Source: Bacillus tuaregi
Lineage (GTDB): Bacteria; Bacillota; Bacilli; Bacillales; Cytobacillaceae
Direction: 5' to 3'
Length of the DNA stretch: 64,000 nt
Assembly: GCF_900104575.1 (NCBI RefSeq)
Contig: NZ_LT629731.1
Coordinates: 2,492,689-2,556,688, forward strand
The position numbers were made by a program, and so were the translations under genes. Below, one piece after another: positions 16,431 to 24,694 of this stretch. The notes below the pieces were generated by a model that worked only from the letters and a program-made list of their open reading frames with translations, was not told where the DNA came from and did no database searches. Position 1 is the first letter of the stretch; each line of letters opens with the position of its first letter.

Positions 16431-16886
16431 TCATTTAACAAAGTCATATCTTCGATAATAAACTCGGTTAGGAAAAAACACCTCATCAAAAATAGCTGCA
16501 CATTTTAATAGTTCTGTTTTTTGCTCTGTTGGTATTATCTGACTGCTAACATTTGATACAAACTCTGTTGCACTTTCAAATCCGTCAGTGCTTCCTCCAA
16601 CCAAATTATAAAGAGGTATCATAAAACTTGAACCATCCCATTCTGTACCTGTATAGCTTTGGACAGCTATTTCAATATGGGGTAAAAATTCATTATCACT
16701 ATTATTTTCATAATAGTTATTAATCCGTATGGTCAATATTCCTTTGCTGCTGGTGTCTTCAGGATCATGCCAAATAGCATATCCCTGTGGACTAATTCTA
16801 TACCAATCAATTTCAATAGCAGGTAACGTTCTCGCACTATCCTTTATCATTTCGACAAACTCTAAAAAATTCATTCCATTGTACAT
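16431..16886 (-). CDS. hypothetical cytoplasmic protein, about 151 aa
   Basis: Soluble protein without a signal peptide or membrane segment. It is aromatic-rich in the N-terminal half (EIDWYRISPQGYAIWHDPED) and ends FFPNRVYYRRYDFVK. AAAAGGAG lies 6-9 nt before two candidate starts: a GTG at 16889 and an ATG at 16886; I chose the ATG. No family is recognised. Its size and composition recall small immunity-type proteins, but no toxin gene is adjacent and this is only a loose impression. Confidence 0.55.
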   Translation of the reverse strand: MYNGMNFLEFVEMIKDSARTLPAIEIDWYRISPQGYAIWHDPEDTSSKGILTIRINNYYENNSDNEFLPHIEIAVQSYTGTEWDGSSFMIPLYNLVGGSTDGFESATEFVSNVSSQIIPTEQKTELLKCAAIFDEVFFPNRVYYRRYDFVK

Positions 16887-17115
16887 CACTATCATCTCCT
16901 TTTATTAAATTCAATTTTGAACGTAGGAGTAATGATTGTAGGCATCTACTATTTCTATTATTTAGTAATTTCAAACTACTATATATATTTCCATTATTTT
17001 CGACAGTCTCCTTCTCTTTTACGATAAATACATAAAAACGACACAATCATTTTACCTAAACAGAAAATGTTCCTTATCATGTATATAAATAGATAAACAA
17101 TCCATACTACCATTA

Positions 17116-17203
17116 GGGACTTGTAGCTCAAATGCATAGAGCGGCTAGCAGTTACAACGTAAACTGTCGTGCATCTTGCAGGTTGGAATCCTGCCAAGTC
17201 CCA
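17116..17203 (+). tRNA. tRNA-like sequence (pseudo-tRNA)
   Basis: An acceptor-type stem GGGACTTG (17116-17123) pairs with CAAGTCCC (17195-17202). It stacks directly on a perfect 5-bp T-arm-like stem GCAGG/CCTGC (17178-17194) with a 7-nt loop. A 4-bp D-arm-like stem GCTC/GAGC lies at 17126-17142. The 35 nt between the D- and T-like arms contain CAGTT/AACTG around an 8-nt loop, not a normal anticodon arm. The D-loop lacks GG, and the T-loop is TTGGAAT instead of TTCRANN. CCA is not encoded. It is probably a degenerate or non-translational tRNA; the 8+5 helix recalls tRNA-Sec, but no UCA anticodon exists. Confidence 0.45.
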
Positions 17204-17243
17204 CGATTTATTTTTCAAAATTCCCTTTAGAAATCATCATTCT

Positions 17244-17296
17244 GTTGCATAGAAGAATCCCCGCTCCAATTTGGAACGGGGATTCTTCTATGCAAC
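17244..17296. terminator. 53-nt near-perfect hairpin
   Basis: A 20-bp perfect stem (GTTGCATAGAAGAATCCCCG with its complement) has a further 5 bp inside after one mismatch. It lies about 30 nt beyond the stop of the MFS gene and 40 nt after the tRNA-like sequence. There is no adjacent T-run on either side, so it is not a classic terminator. It may be a transcript-stabilising hairpin or a repeat unit. Confidence 0.5.
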
Positions 17297-17325
17297 TTTA
17301 TGCCTTCTAATTATTCATTACAGCA

Positions 17326-18699
17326 TTATTCTAGAGAGGCTGCTACTTCTTTTCCTTTTGCTGAATCTAACGCTTGATTTTCTCTTGCCAGAATATTACT
17401 AGCGGAGTATTTATCCGCAATTAATGATAAGGCAACGGCTGCTATAACACCTACTCCAGCAAATATCAAGAAATTAACAAAGTTCGGTACTGTTAAGGTT
17501 AATAGGAAACCACCTAAAATCGGTCCAGTCATCCCACCTAATCTTCCAACACCAGATGCCACACCGAGACCAGTCGATCTCATTTGATCAGGATAGAAAG
17601 AGGTTACGTAAGCTTGAATCAGAACCTGTGAGCCAGTTGTTGCTGCCCCTGCAATAGCGACTAAGAAGAAAATAAGAACCGTGTTTCCACCAAAACCAAG
17701 TAAAGATAAAGCAATGGCACCTGCAATATAGGATGTGATAATAACCTTTTTAGAGCCAAATTTCTCACAAAGAGAGCTAAGGGCCAGAATACCAATAACC
17801 GCTCCACCTTGAAGAGCAATAAGGAAAGTTAAGCTTGAATTTAATCCATAACCAGCTTCAATCATTAACTTCGGTAACCAAGTGTTTAATCCATAAACCA
17901 TTAAAAGTGCACAGAAGAACGCAACCCAAAACGCTACCGTACTGACTGCACGATGCTCTTTAAATAATCCAACAACAGGAACCTTTGTTTCAGTCGCCTT
18001 TACTTCTTCGATTTCATCATTTTTACTAAAAGTTAATTGTGAATTAATCTTTTTAAGTGTAGCAAATAGTTGTTCTTTTTTACCTGTTCTAATTAAATAG
18101 CTAGTGGATTCTGGTAATTGTTTTGCCATGAATGGAAGAGCGACAAGTGGTAAACCTGCTACCCAGAATACGGACTGCCAGCCAAAATTATTAATTAATA
18201 GAACGCCAACGGTTGGTGCCAGTGCACCACCGACTGCAAAGCTTACAAGTGTAATCGAAACTAATTTAATTTTCATTGTTCTTGGAGCGTAGTCTGTTAC
18301 CAATGCTGCAACGTTTGGCATAATTCCGCCAAGACCTAAACCAGCAATAAAGCGATAGATACCAAATGTAGTTGCATCACCAGCAAATGCACATAATAAA
18401 GTGAATGCACTGAATAATAAAGTGTTGATAAGAATGACTTTCTTTCTACCAATACGGTCCGCCATAATACCAAAAATAATGGCACCAAACATCATACCAA
18501 ACAGTCCGTAACTACCCACTGTTCCCGCTTCAACAGAAGTCATATTCCATTCTTCCATCAAGATTGGTAGTACTGTGCCATATACTGATAAATCATATCC
18601 ATCGAATAGGATTACGAGAAAACTCCATAAAAATAAGGTTAAATGGAAGCCGTTAAATTTGCCATTGTTAATGATTTCATTTGGGTTAATTTTAGCCAC
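17326..18699 (-). CDS. MFS transporter, aromatic acid:H+ symporter-like
   Basis: About 457 aa with 12 membrane segments of the major facilitator superfamily. The loop 2-3 motif DRIGRKK and the first-helix signature DGYDLSVYGTVLPIL point to the AAHS subfamily (BenK/PcaK-type), which imports aromatic acids with protons. The start is a GTG, with GAGAGGAG 9 nt upstream. The gene is alone, but an aromatic ring-cleavage operon lies at 47-49 kb in this window, so a linked role in aromatic catabolism is possible. The substrate is not determinable here. Confidence 0.85.
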   Translation of the reverse strand: MAKINPNEIINNGKFNGFHLTLFLWSFLVILFDGYDLSVYGTVLPILMEEWNMTSVEAGTVGSYGLFGMMFGAIIFGIMADRIGRKKVILINTLLFSAFTLLCAFAGDATTFGIYRFIAGLGLGGIMPNVAALVTDYAPRTMKIKLVSITLVSFAVGGALAPTVGVLLINNFGWQSVFWVAGLPLVALPFMAKQLPESTSYLIRTGKKEQLFATLKKINSQLTFSKNDEIEEVKATETKVPVVGLFKEHRAVSTVAFWVAFFCALLMVYGLNTWLPKLMIEAGYGLNSSLTFLIALQGGAVIGILALSSLCEKFGSKKVIITSYIAGAIALSLLGFGGNTVLIFFLVAIAGAATTGSQVLIQAYVTSFYPDQMRSTGLGVASGVGRLGGMTGPILGGFLLTLTVPNFVNFLIFAGVGVIAAVALSLIADKYSASNILARENQALDSAKGKEVAASLE

Positions 18700-19501
18700 A
18701 ATAAAAATCTCCTCTCTTTTTGAAAATGATACAAATAATAAACAGTTTATTTTCTAATAAGTCTGAATTTTTAAAAAATTATAAGCGGATTTCACTTACA
18801 TCTATGTTGATTGTCGGCTTTTCATGAAGTATCTCTCGTACCGTCTGCCGTTTTCTCTGTCGACATCTCCAAAACTTAGTAGACAAGTTTTATAAAAACT
18901 CAAGACTATTTCTGTTTTTAGATACACCCTACCCTCCAACAGACTCAGAGTGGAGACTTGTTGATTAACCTTTTTGTTCTCGCTCTTATGTAGAAGTTCT
19001 GGTATCTAAACACATACAGATTATATAATAGGTCCAGCTTTATTGATAAAAATACATTGGTGGTTTACAGACATTCTCAATCACCCCCTATAATTCCCTT
19101 TTTCTAATTTTCAGTATATTAATATTTTCTATTGCAGTCAATAAAATTTTTTAACATAAACATTATAAAAATATAAGTAACAAAAATATATCCACTAGCA
19201 AAACTTTTTAAACTATTATTATTAACAATCAAATAATTAGGCTGTAAGCATTGCCATTCCTTGCATTAAAGAGCTATCCCTACTAATCATGAGCATTAAA
19301 AGACAGTTTATTTTAATATGGCGAAATAAATCACAAGTGCATATTATAGGAATTATTTGCAAAAAAAATTTTTATAACTATAAAATTTTTCTATCGTAAA
19401 TATCCATAATTCAAAAAAACTGTTATAGCGATATTCATCTAGACCAAATACCCTTTCACGAAAAAAGAGCGACAGTAACTTCTGCCACTCTTCTCTTTAG
19501 C
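18700..19501. other. 800-nt non-coding region with possible gene remnants
   Basis: AT-rich and without an intact gene. On the minus strand, a 17-codon frame at 19021-19074 (MSVNHQCIFINKAGPII) has AGGGGGTG 6-8 nt before its ATG. Further down, an unstarted frame ends TVREILHEKPTINIDVSEIRL near 18780, looking like the C-terminus of a protein. These may be the two ends of a deleted gene, or a leader peptide upstream of the MFS gene. The rest (19100-19440) shows nothing recognisable. Confidence 0.35.
19461..19492 (-). terminator. operon terminator
   Basis: AAGAGTGGCAG / CTGTCGCTCTT stem followed by TTTTTCG on the minus strand, 10 nt past the stop of the second Mur ligase. It closes the five-gene operon. 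Confidence 0.75.
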
Positions 19502-20608
19502 TCAGATTCTAAATTTTACTTTCATAAAATTAGCGGTTTCATATAGCTTTAAGGCATGTGAGCCTTTAATTAATAGTGTCATACCCGGTTGTGAAATCTG
19601 CTCTAACTGCTGATGCAATTCATTTTTTGTCTTAAAATGCTTGATTTTGCTGGTTGGAAAACCTGCTTCAGCTGCGGCCTTCCCAATTTCGAGCGCTGCT
19701 TTTCCATAAAGATAAAGCCAATCAATATCCTTTTCTTTCACATATCGTCCTATCTCCTGATGACCTTGAACGGAATAATTCCCTAATTCGAGCATTGAAC
19801 CTAATAGAGCAACCTTAAGTCCTGTCCCTAAATGAGACAGGACATCTAACGCTGCTTTGGCTGCATGGGGGTTTGAACTAAAACTGTCATCAATAAGTAG
19901 CATTTCATCAGCCAATTTACGAACCTGAATCCTTCTAGCCGGCCTGCTGAAGTTTCTTAACCCTTTAGCTAACTCCTCAATCGAAAACCCTAAATGATGC
20001 CCTACAGCAATCGCGCATAAAGCATTATATACATTATGTGTTCCAAATAAAGGAATTTCAAACCGATGAAGAAAGCCATCTATCCTTACCTCAAACGTCA
20101 TTCCTTTATCACTGTAATTTACCTTTTCTGCTTGATAGTCTGCTGAATGGACCATTCCCACTTTGACAATTTTGCCTGTAAAGGATTCGGTGTTAAGCAG
20201 TTGTGAGTATGGATCGTCTTGATTGATAACCACCATCCCCTGTTGATGCAGCCCCTCGATGAGCTCCCCTTTCCCTTCTACAAGCTTGGTCATATCACCA
20301 TCAAACCGCCCGATATGAGCAGAGCCAATATTTGTTATGACACCGATATGAGGCTTCAGCAGTTCACAATGCATGTTAATATGTCCCGGCTTTGATAAGG
20401 CATATTCTAAAACAGCAGCATAATGGGTAGAATTGATTTGCCCAGCATATTTTGCTGTATGATGCGGGAGGTTTAAGTTGTACATCGTTTTAAATATACT
20501 GCCCCGCTGCTTTACAATTGCTGAGATCATTTCTTTTGTCGTTGTTTTCCCTGCGCTTCCGGTAACGGCTATTATAATTGGACTTTCAGTAGTTTTTAAT
20601 AAATCCAT
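19502..20608 (-). CDS. stand-alone Mur ligase (MurF-like) lacking the N-terminal domain
   Basis: About 368 aa. It has the Mur ligase central ATPase domain, with P-loop AVTGSAGKTTTKEM starting at residue 14, ITNIGSAHIGRFDG, and the C-terminal domain (DDSFSSNPHAAKAALDVL, KVALLGSMLELG, LLIKGSHALKLYE). These enzymes form a peptide or amide bond through an acyl-phosphate. The protein starts right at the P-loop, so the UDP-muramyl-binding N-domain of genuine MurF (about 100 residues) is absent, which argues against a cell-wall substrate. It is a clear paralogue of the N-terminal half of the upstream fusion and is the last gene of the operon; GGAGG precedes the ATG. Confidence 0.85.
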   Translation of the reverse strand: MDLLKTTESPIIIAVTGSAGKTTTKEMISAIVKQRGSIFKTMYNLNLPHHTAKYAGQINSTHYAAVLEYALSKPGHINMHCELLKPHIGVITNIGSAHIGRFDGDMTKLVEGKGELIEGLHQQGMVVINQDDPYSQLLNTESFTGKIVKVGMVHSADYQAEKVNYSDKGMTFEVRIDGFLHRFEIPLFGTHNVYNALCAIAVGHHLGFSIEELAKGLRNFSRPARRIQVRKLADEMLLIDDSFSSNPHAAKAALDVLSHLGTGLKVALLGSMLELGNYSVQGHQEIGRYVKEKDIDWLYLYGKAALEIGKAAAEAGFPTSKIKHFKTKNELHQQLEQISQPGMTLLIKGSHALKLYETANFMKVKFRI

Positions 20609-20623
20609 CTACAAGCCTCCATA

Positions 20624-23026
20624 TCAGAAGCCCGCCAGTGATTTCGCATATTCAAAAGGAGTCGAAAGGATATGAGGCAGAATCCTCTGTTCATCCTCTC
20701 CTCTGGCTGCTTTTATTTCTGCTGCATAATTTAATTGGACTTCTAGAATCCATAGTTTTTTATTATGATCCATCACCATATCTACAGCAGCATCACCTAA
20801 CCTTGCACCTGTCTTCTCCATTAACCGTAATACTTTCGTACACACGCTAGTCATTTCATCAATTTTTTGTTTTATTTGTTTCTCGTCTAAATGATAGAAT
20901 TCTTTTAATGCCTGCTCTCCAGGTATGACTCTCTCCCTATTTTTAGAGTTAGAAATAATACTATCTCTTTGCCCAACCTTCGTTTCCACTCCTGAAAATT
21001 TCCATTTATTGGAGTAATCCTTTTGAAAATAAACGCGAAAATCAATTTTCTGTTGTTCTTGATTAAAAGAAGGAATTTCTACCTGGATAATATATTTTTT
21101 TCTTCTAATTAATAAACTTTTGAGTGATTTCTCTAACGCTTCCTTCGTCCTAATCTCAGTCCTATTTCCCTGGATATCTGATAAACTATAACCCACTTCA
21201 TTTTTCTTCACGTGTAAAATGCCATTTCCACCAGCCATAGTAGCTGGTTTTAAATAAACAGCAGGATGACTTTTTAATAAGATAAGCAATTGGTCCATAT
21301 TTCGATATTCCGTTGTCCTAGGCAAATATTGTCTCACAAACGGCTGCCTTGACATAGTTAACCAGAAGTCTAATTTATTTGTATTTCCATACGGATAATT
21401 AAAAATAGTATCACCAATATTCGTTTTAAAATGTTCATAGGTTACTTGTCTAATAGGGATTCGATTAAATATACTTGAAGGATAGGGAAATGTCCCTTCT
21501 AAAAATGAATGGGTTTTTGGATCGTAATAGTATCCATTTATCGTTTTTTTTCTTTTATCAACCGTTTCAGGTCTAAAGAGAAAAATAAGGCCTTTTATTT
21601 GCTGGTAGTTCATAAAACGGTGAAGCTGTAAGCCTGGTTCTCTCATATATCTCGGATAAACCATCATTCCAATAACCGGGCCGATGAATAATTGATCTCC
21701 AATAAAATAATAGTCATAAGGTAGAGTAGGAATAGTGATGTTATTTGTTATTTGCTTCGGAATGATGATCTCGCCATATTCTAAATTCTCATCTATCTTA
21801 ATCATGAAATTTTTGCTTAGTTTTCCGAAGTTAAGTGTGATTTGTGAGGATTGGACACCGGTTTGATTATAGGTTTGAGGATTCATAGCAATGCAATGTT
21901 TATAGTTTTCACTGAAATTAAGCTTATATAAATAGCGGTCTTGTAAATATTTGACTGTTTTATTCATATTCATAAGGCTGGAGCCTTTGACAAGAATGAT
22001 ACTGTCAGACTGGATTTGATGTTTCAACTCTGTGTGTAACAGATTTCTATCTCTAAAGTGCTGAACCTTTTGGGCCGGGAACCCTGCTTCCAATGCCCCT
22101 TCTCTTATCCATTTTGCAGCAGTACCATATGTGAAAATGGCATCAACCTTATGCTTTGCTAAGTATTGACCAATTTCCTTATGCCCAGCCATTGAATACT
22201 CACCTAATTCCAGCATACTACCCAGCACGACTAACTTCTTTTTCCCCTTACCCAACTCACCAACCACATCAATAGCTGCCTTGACAGATTGGGGATTTGC
22301 ATTTACCGTGTCATCAATTAAAAGAGATTCGTTTCTTAATTCATATACATTCAGCCTTTTAACTGGTGTTTCATACTGTTCAAGACCCCTTCTAATTTCA
22401 TCAATCGTGAACTTTAGGTGATGACAGATAGCAATGGCAAACAAGGCATTCAGAATATTATGAGATCCAAATGTAGGGATAAAAAACTTTTCTATTCTGT
22501 TATCAAGACTAACCTTAAATGTCATCCCATTAGGAACATACTCTATCTTACTTGCACGATAATCTCCGCTCGTATTAACCCCTACAGTCATAATTAGACC
22601 TTTGAAGCTTGTTGTATCCAATAACTTAGAATTTTGATCATCGTTATTAATGAGTAGAACACCATCTGGCTTCATATGTTTGATTAACGCAGATTTATAT
22701 TGGGCGGTCGATTCAATACTATTTCCTAAGTTACCGTAATGTGCGGTGCCAATGTTGGTAATGACTGAAATATTCGGCTGAATAATGCTACAATGCTTCT
22801 CACCAGCTCCTTGTTTTCCCATACCTAGCTCTAATAGGATAGCATCTGTTGTAGCATCAACGTTTTCGGCAATTTGCTGTGTATGAATCGGCAAGTTTTT
22901 ATTACCGGTATTCTTCATTAATTTCCATTTCTGAACCAGAATCGCCGCAATCATTTCTCTCGTAGTGGTTTTTCCTGAGCTTCCTGTTATCGCTATAGTT
23001 GGTATTTCTAAAATAAGTGGATTCAC
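20624..23026 (-). CDS. Mur ligase fused to YheC/YheD-type ATP-grasp
   Basis: About 800 aa. Residues 1 to about 365 form a Mur ligase without its UDP-binding N-domain (P-loop TGSSGKTTT near residue 14, ELGMGKQGAGEKH, NIGTAHYGNLGNS, DDTVNANPQS, VLGSMLELGEYSM). Residues about 380-800 form a YheC/YheD ATP-grasp domain (GPVIGMMVYPRYM, YLKPATMAGGNGILHV, DFRVYFQKDYSNKWKFSG, LEVQLNYAAEIKAARG). Two ATP-dependent carboxylate-amine ligases in one chain recall cyanophycin synthetase, where the order is ATP-grasp then Mur. I place the start at a GTG (23026), with AGGAGG 8 nt upstream; an ATG 8 codons earlier has a weaker AAGGGG. It sits between a racemase and a second Mur ligase. Confidence 0.85.
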   Translation of the reverse strand: MNPLILEIPTIAITGSSGKTTTREMIAAILVQKWKLMKNTGNKNLPIHTQQIAENVDATTDAILLELGMGKQGAGEKHCSIIQPNISVITNIGTAHYGNLGNSIESTAQYKSALIKHMKPDGVLLINNDDQNSKLLDTTSFKGLIMTVGVNTSGDYRASKIEYVPNGMTFKVSLDNRIEKFFIPTFGSHNILNALFAIAICHHLKFTIDEIRRGLEQYETPVKRLNVYELRNESLLIDDTVNANPQSVKAAIDVVGELGKGKKKLVVLGSMLELGEYSMAGHKEIGQYLAKHKVDAIFTYGTAAKWIREGALEAGFPAQKVQHFRDRNLLHTELKHQIQSDSIILVKGSSLMNMNKTVKYLQDRYLYKLNFSENYKHCIAMNPQTYNQTGVQSSQITLNFGKLSKNFMIKIDENLEYGEIIIPKQITNNITIPTLPYDYYFIGDQLFIGPVIGMMVYPRYMREPGLQLHRFMNYQQIKGLIFLFRPETVDKRKKTINGYYYDPKTHSFLEGTFPYPSSIFNRIPIRQVTYEHFKTNIGDTIFNYPYGNTNKLDFWLTMSRQPFVRQYLPRTTEYRNMDQLLILLKSHPAVYLKPATMAGGNGILHVKKNEVGYSLSDIQGNRTEIRTKEALEKSLKSLLIRRKKYIIQVEIPSFNQEQQKIDFRVYFQKDYSNKWKFSGVETKVGQRDSIISNSKNRERVIPGEQALKEFYHLDEKQIKQKIDEMTSVCTKVLRLMEKTGARLGDAAVDMVMDHNKKLWILEVQLNYAAEIKAARGEDEQRILPHILSTPFEYAKSLAGF

Positions 23027-23065
23027 TTTAATAACCTCCTTTTGCTTCATTTTTTCCCCTTATGA

Positions 23066-23770
23066 TCACAAGGCTTTTTGAATTGCCATTATTGCTAACA
23101 TAAGCGTAGGATCAATAAGGCTCATATTCGTTTCAAAATACGGGAACATAAGAGGAACCTCCGTACAGCCTCCTAATACAAACGATGCTCCATTACTGTA
23201 GTAGAAATGGATGATTTTATCTAGTTCTTGGATAGATAGACTGTTTTCAAGCTTGCCAGCTTTGACATCCATAATTGCCCTATCTACTACTCTTTGTTCC
23301 CCCTGTTGGGGTACGATTATATCAAATGTACTTGTACTAGCTTTAAAAGCCTCTTGATATAAACCCGCTTGAATTGTCGTTGACGTTGCCAACAGAAGAA
23401 TCCTTTGCCTCGACTCATTCTCATATTGCCTTTTGGTTGCTTCTACCGTATTCTCAATTAAACTATAAAAAGGAATCGTAATGGCCTTTCGTATCTCCTG
23501 AATCCATATATGCGCGGTATGACACGGCATGATGATGAAATCTGCACCAGCATGTTCTAATAATCGAGCACTTTTTATTAATTCCGCCAACGGACTATGG
23601 AATGAATGATTTTCAGCTTCTACACGGGGAGGAATTTTGGGGTTATTGTAAATGAGTATTTGCAGATGCTCTTGATCTTTTTGTGCAGGAGTATGTTTTA
23701 CAATTTTCTCGAATAAATCAATGGTGGCATAAGGTCCCATCCCGCCTAATATACCAATGGTATTACTCAT
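23066..23770 (-). CDS. aspartate/glutamate racemase family protein
   Basis: About 234 aa. The glycine-rich N-terminus GILGGMGPYATIDLF and both catalytic cysteines are present: Cys83 in MPCHTAHIW and Cys202 in LGGCTEVPL. It is therefore likely active as an amino-acid racemase that interconverts L- and D-acidic amino acids without a cofactor. It starts inside the end of the preceding small gene (8-nt overlap), and 40 nt separate it from the ligase fusion. This implies a D-amino acid is made for the ligases encoded downstream. Confidence 0.9.
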   Translation of the reverse strand: MSNTIGILGGMGPYATIDLFEKIVKHTPAQKDQEHLQILIYNNPKIPPRVEAENHSFHSPLAELIKSARLLEHAGADFIIMPCHTAHIWIQEIRKAITIPFYSLIENTVEATKRQYENESRQRILLLATSTTIQAGLYQEAFKASTSTFDIIVPQQGEQRVVDRAIMDVKAGKLENSLSIQELDKIIHFYYSNGASFVLGGCTEVPLMFPYFETNMSLIDPTLMLAIMAIQKAL

Positions 23771-24023
23771 GTTTATTTTCTTCCTTCTTGTGGTAGCCTT
23801 CTATTCTTTGAAAAGCCAATTCAAACTCGGCTGTAGTGAGCTTTTTATCAGCAAGCAGCGAATATAGTAACGCTAACGCAATTGGCGTTACATCCACTTC
23901 GATATTAATATCTACATGGACGTCTGAATTACCACTTTGCACAATATGTGATTCATTTTGAATATCATAGGATTGTTCCTGCTCATACTCTTCATTGGCG
24001 GTGTGTTTCTGCTCTTTTCCCAA
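23763..24023 (-). CDS. small coat-like acidic protein, 86 aa
   Basis: Starts at a TTG with AAAGGAGG 9 nt upstream. It has a charged Glu/Gln-rich N-terminal third, then SHIVQSGNSDVHVDINIEVDVTP, a beta-type repeat, then a helical end (LLADKKLTTAEFELAFQRIEG). The SGNS segment resembles NSGNSTNEFKIDSN in the next gene upstream, so the two small proteins may form a related pair. The composition suggests a spore-surface or coat protein. No family is named with confidence. It overlaps the racemase start by 8 nt. Confidence 0.65.
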   Translation of the reverse strand: MGKEQKHTANEEYEQEQSYDIQNESHIVQSGNSDVHVDINIEVDVTPIALALLYSLLADKKLTTAEFELAFQRIEGYHKKEENKHE

Positions 24024-24172
24024 TTGTCATTACCTCCTTTGATTGGCATTGTTTCTTTTTACCGTTTCTCCTGATCACTGAAGGATTGATCTTCAAACAA
24101 AAACCAAACCTCCTATATTTAACAAAGTATACATAAAACGATTGTATTAACAGCCTTTACAGCTGCATCATA

Positions 24173-24517
24173 CTAAAAGAAATCCTCTTCCCCTTCTTCA
24201 TCAAAATCGATGATTTGATGTTGCCTTTGGTCTTGCTGTTGCTGTTGTTCCTGTTCTGCGTCAGCATCTGCTGCTGCCGAGGAATGAACTTTAGCTGTTG
24301 AGTTAGAGTCAATCTTAAATTCATTCGTTGAGTTCCCACTGTTGGTAATGGTAGCCGAATTCATTACCTTTAATTCATTTTCGTTTTCAAAATCTTCCTT
24401 ATAGTACTCATCCTTTTTATAAGAGCTTTTATGCTTCGTTTCTTTATCATGTTTACGCTTTTTGGGAGTACCATAATGGCTTGTACTAACATAAGAATCC
24501 TTACAAAATTCACACAT
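24173..24517 (-). CDS. low-complexity coat-like protein with Cys pair and acidic tail
   Basis: 114 aa and the first gene of the operon. It starts MCEFCKDS with a CxxC pair, continues with a Lys/His/Ser-rich stretch (KKRKHDKETKHKSSYKKDEYYKED), an NSATITNSGNSTNEFKIDSN segment, an Ala/Gln-rich run and an acidic end DFDEEGEEDFF. Such composition is common in Bacillus spore coat proteins. AAAGGAGG is well placed before the ATG. In this operon it could be a substrate or scaffold for the peptide ligases; that is inference. A hairpin at 24623-24652 lies in its promoter region. Confidence 0.65.
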   Translation of the reverse strand: MCEFCKDSYVSTSHYGTPKKRKHDKETKHKSSYKKDEYYKEDFENENELKVMNSATITNSGNSTNEFKIDSNSTAKVHSSAAADADAEQEQQQQQDQRQHQIIDFDEEGEEDFF

Positions 24518-24622
24518 TTTATAATCCTCCTTTCTATTTGCTCATTATTAGCATATTCTCTTTTCTATTAATAGGAAGGGTACATGCCTAAGAATCATGC
24601 GGATTTTTTATATAGGTGATTT

Positions 24623-24652
24623 GTTTTAACTTCATTCAGCAGAAGTTAAAAC
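24623..24652. repeat. 11-bp hairpin sharing a motif with the relic at 46.2 kb
   Basis: GTTTTAACTTC and GAAGTTAAAAC enclose ATTCAGCA. The sequence TTAACTTCATTCAGC is identical to 46156-46170 at the edge of the IS-like relic. It lies upstream of the ligase operon, without a T-run tail. Confidence 0.5.
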
Positions 24653-24661
24653 AGCCTAGAT

Positions 24662-24694
24662 AATAAAAAAAACGAACTGTTCGCACAGTCCGTT
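24662..24694 (-). terminator. terminator overlapping a stop codon
   Basis: ACGGACTGT / ACAGTTCGT stem with a GCGA loop, then TTTTTTTT on the minus strand. Its first bases belong to the end of the 157-aa gene at 24693. Confidence 0.8.

Noticed and set aside
17116-17203. tRNA-Sec for the SelB encoded in this window
   Set aside because: The 13-bp helix fits, but there is no UCA anticodon, no 6-bp D-stem and no long variable arm in the right place.
16994-17218. Minus-strand open frame of 74 codons
   Set aside because: It runs antisense through the tRNA-like sequence and has no ribosome binding site; the structure on the other strand explains the bases better.
19502-20608. Genuine cell-wall MurF
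   Set aside because: The protein starts at the P-loop, so the UDP-muramyl-binding domain is missing, and the neighbours are a racemase and an ATP-grasp fusion rather than division or wall genes.
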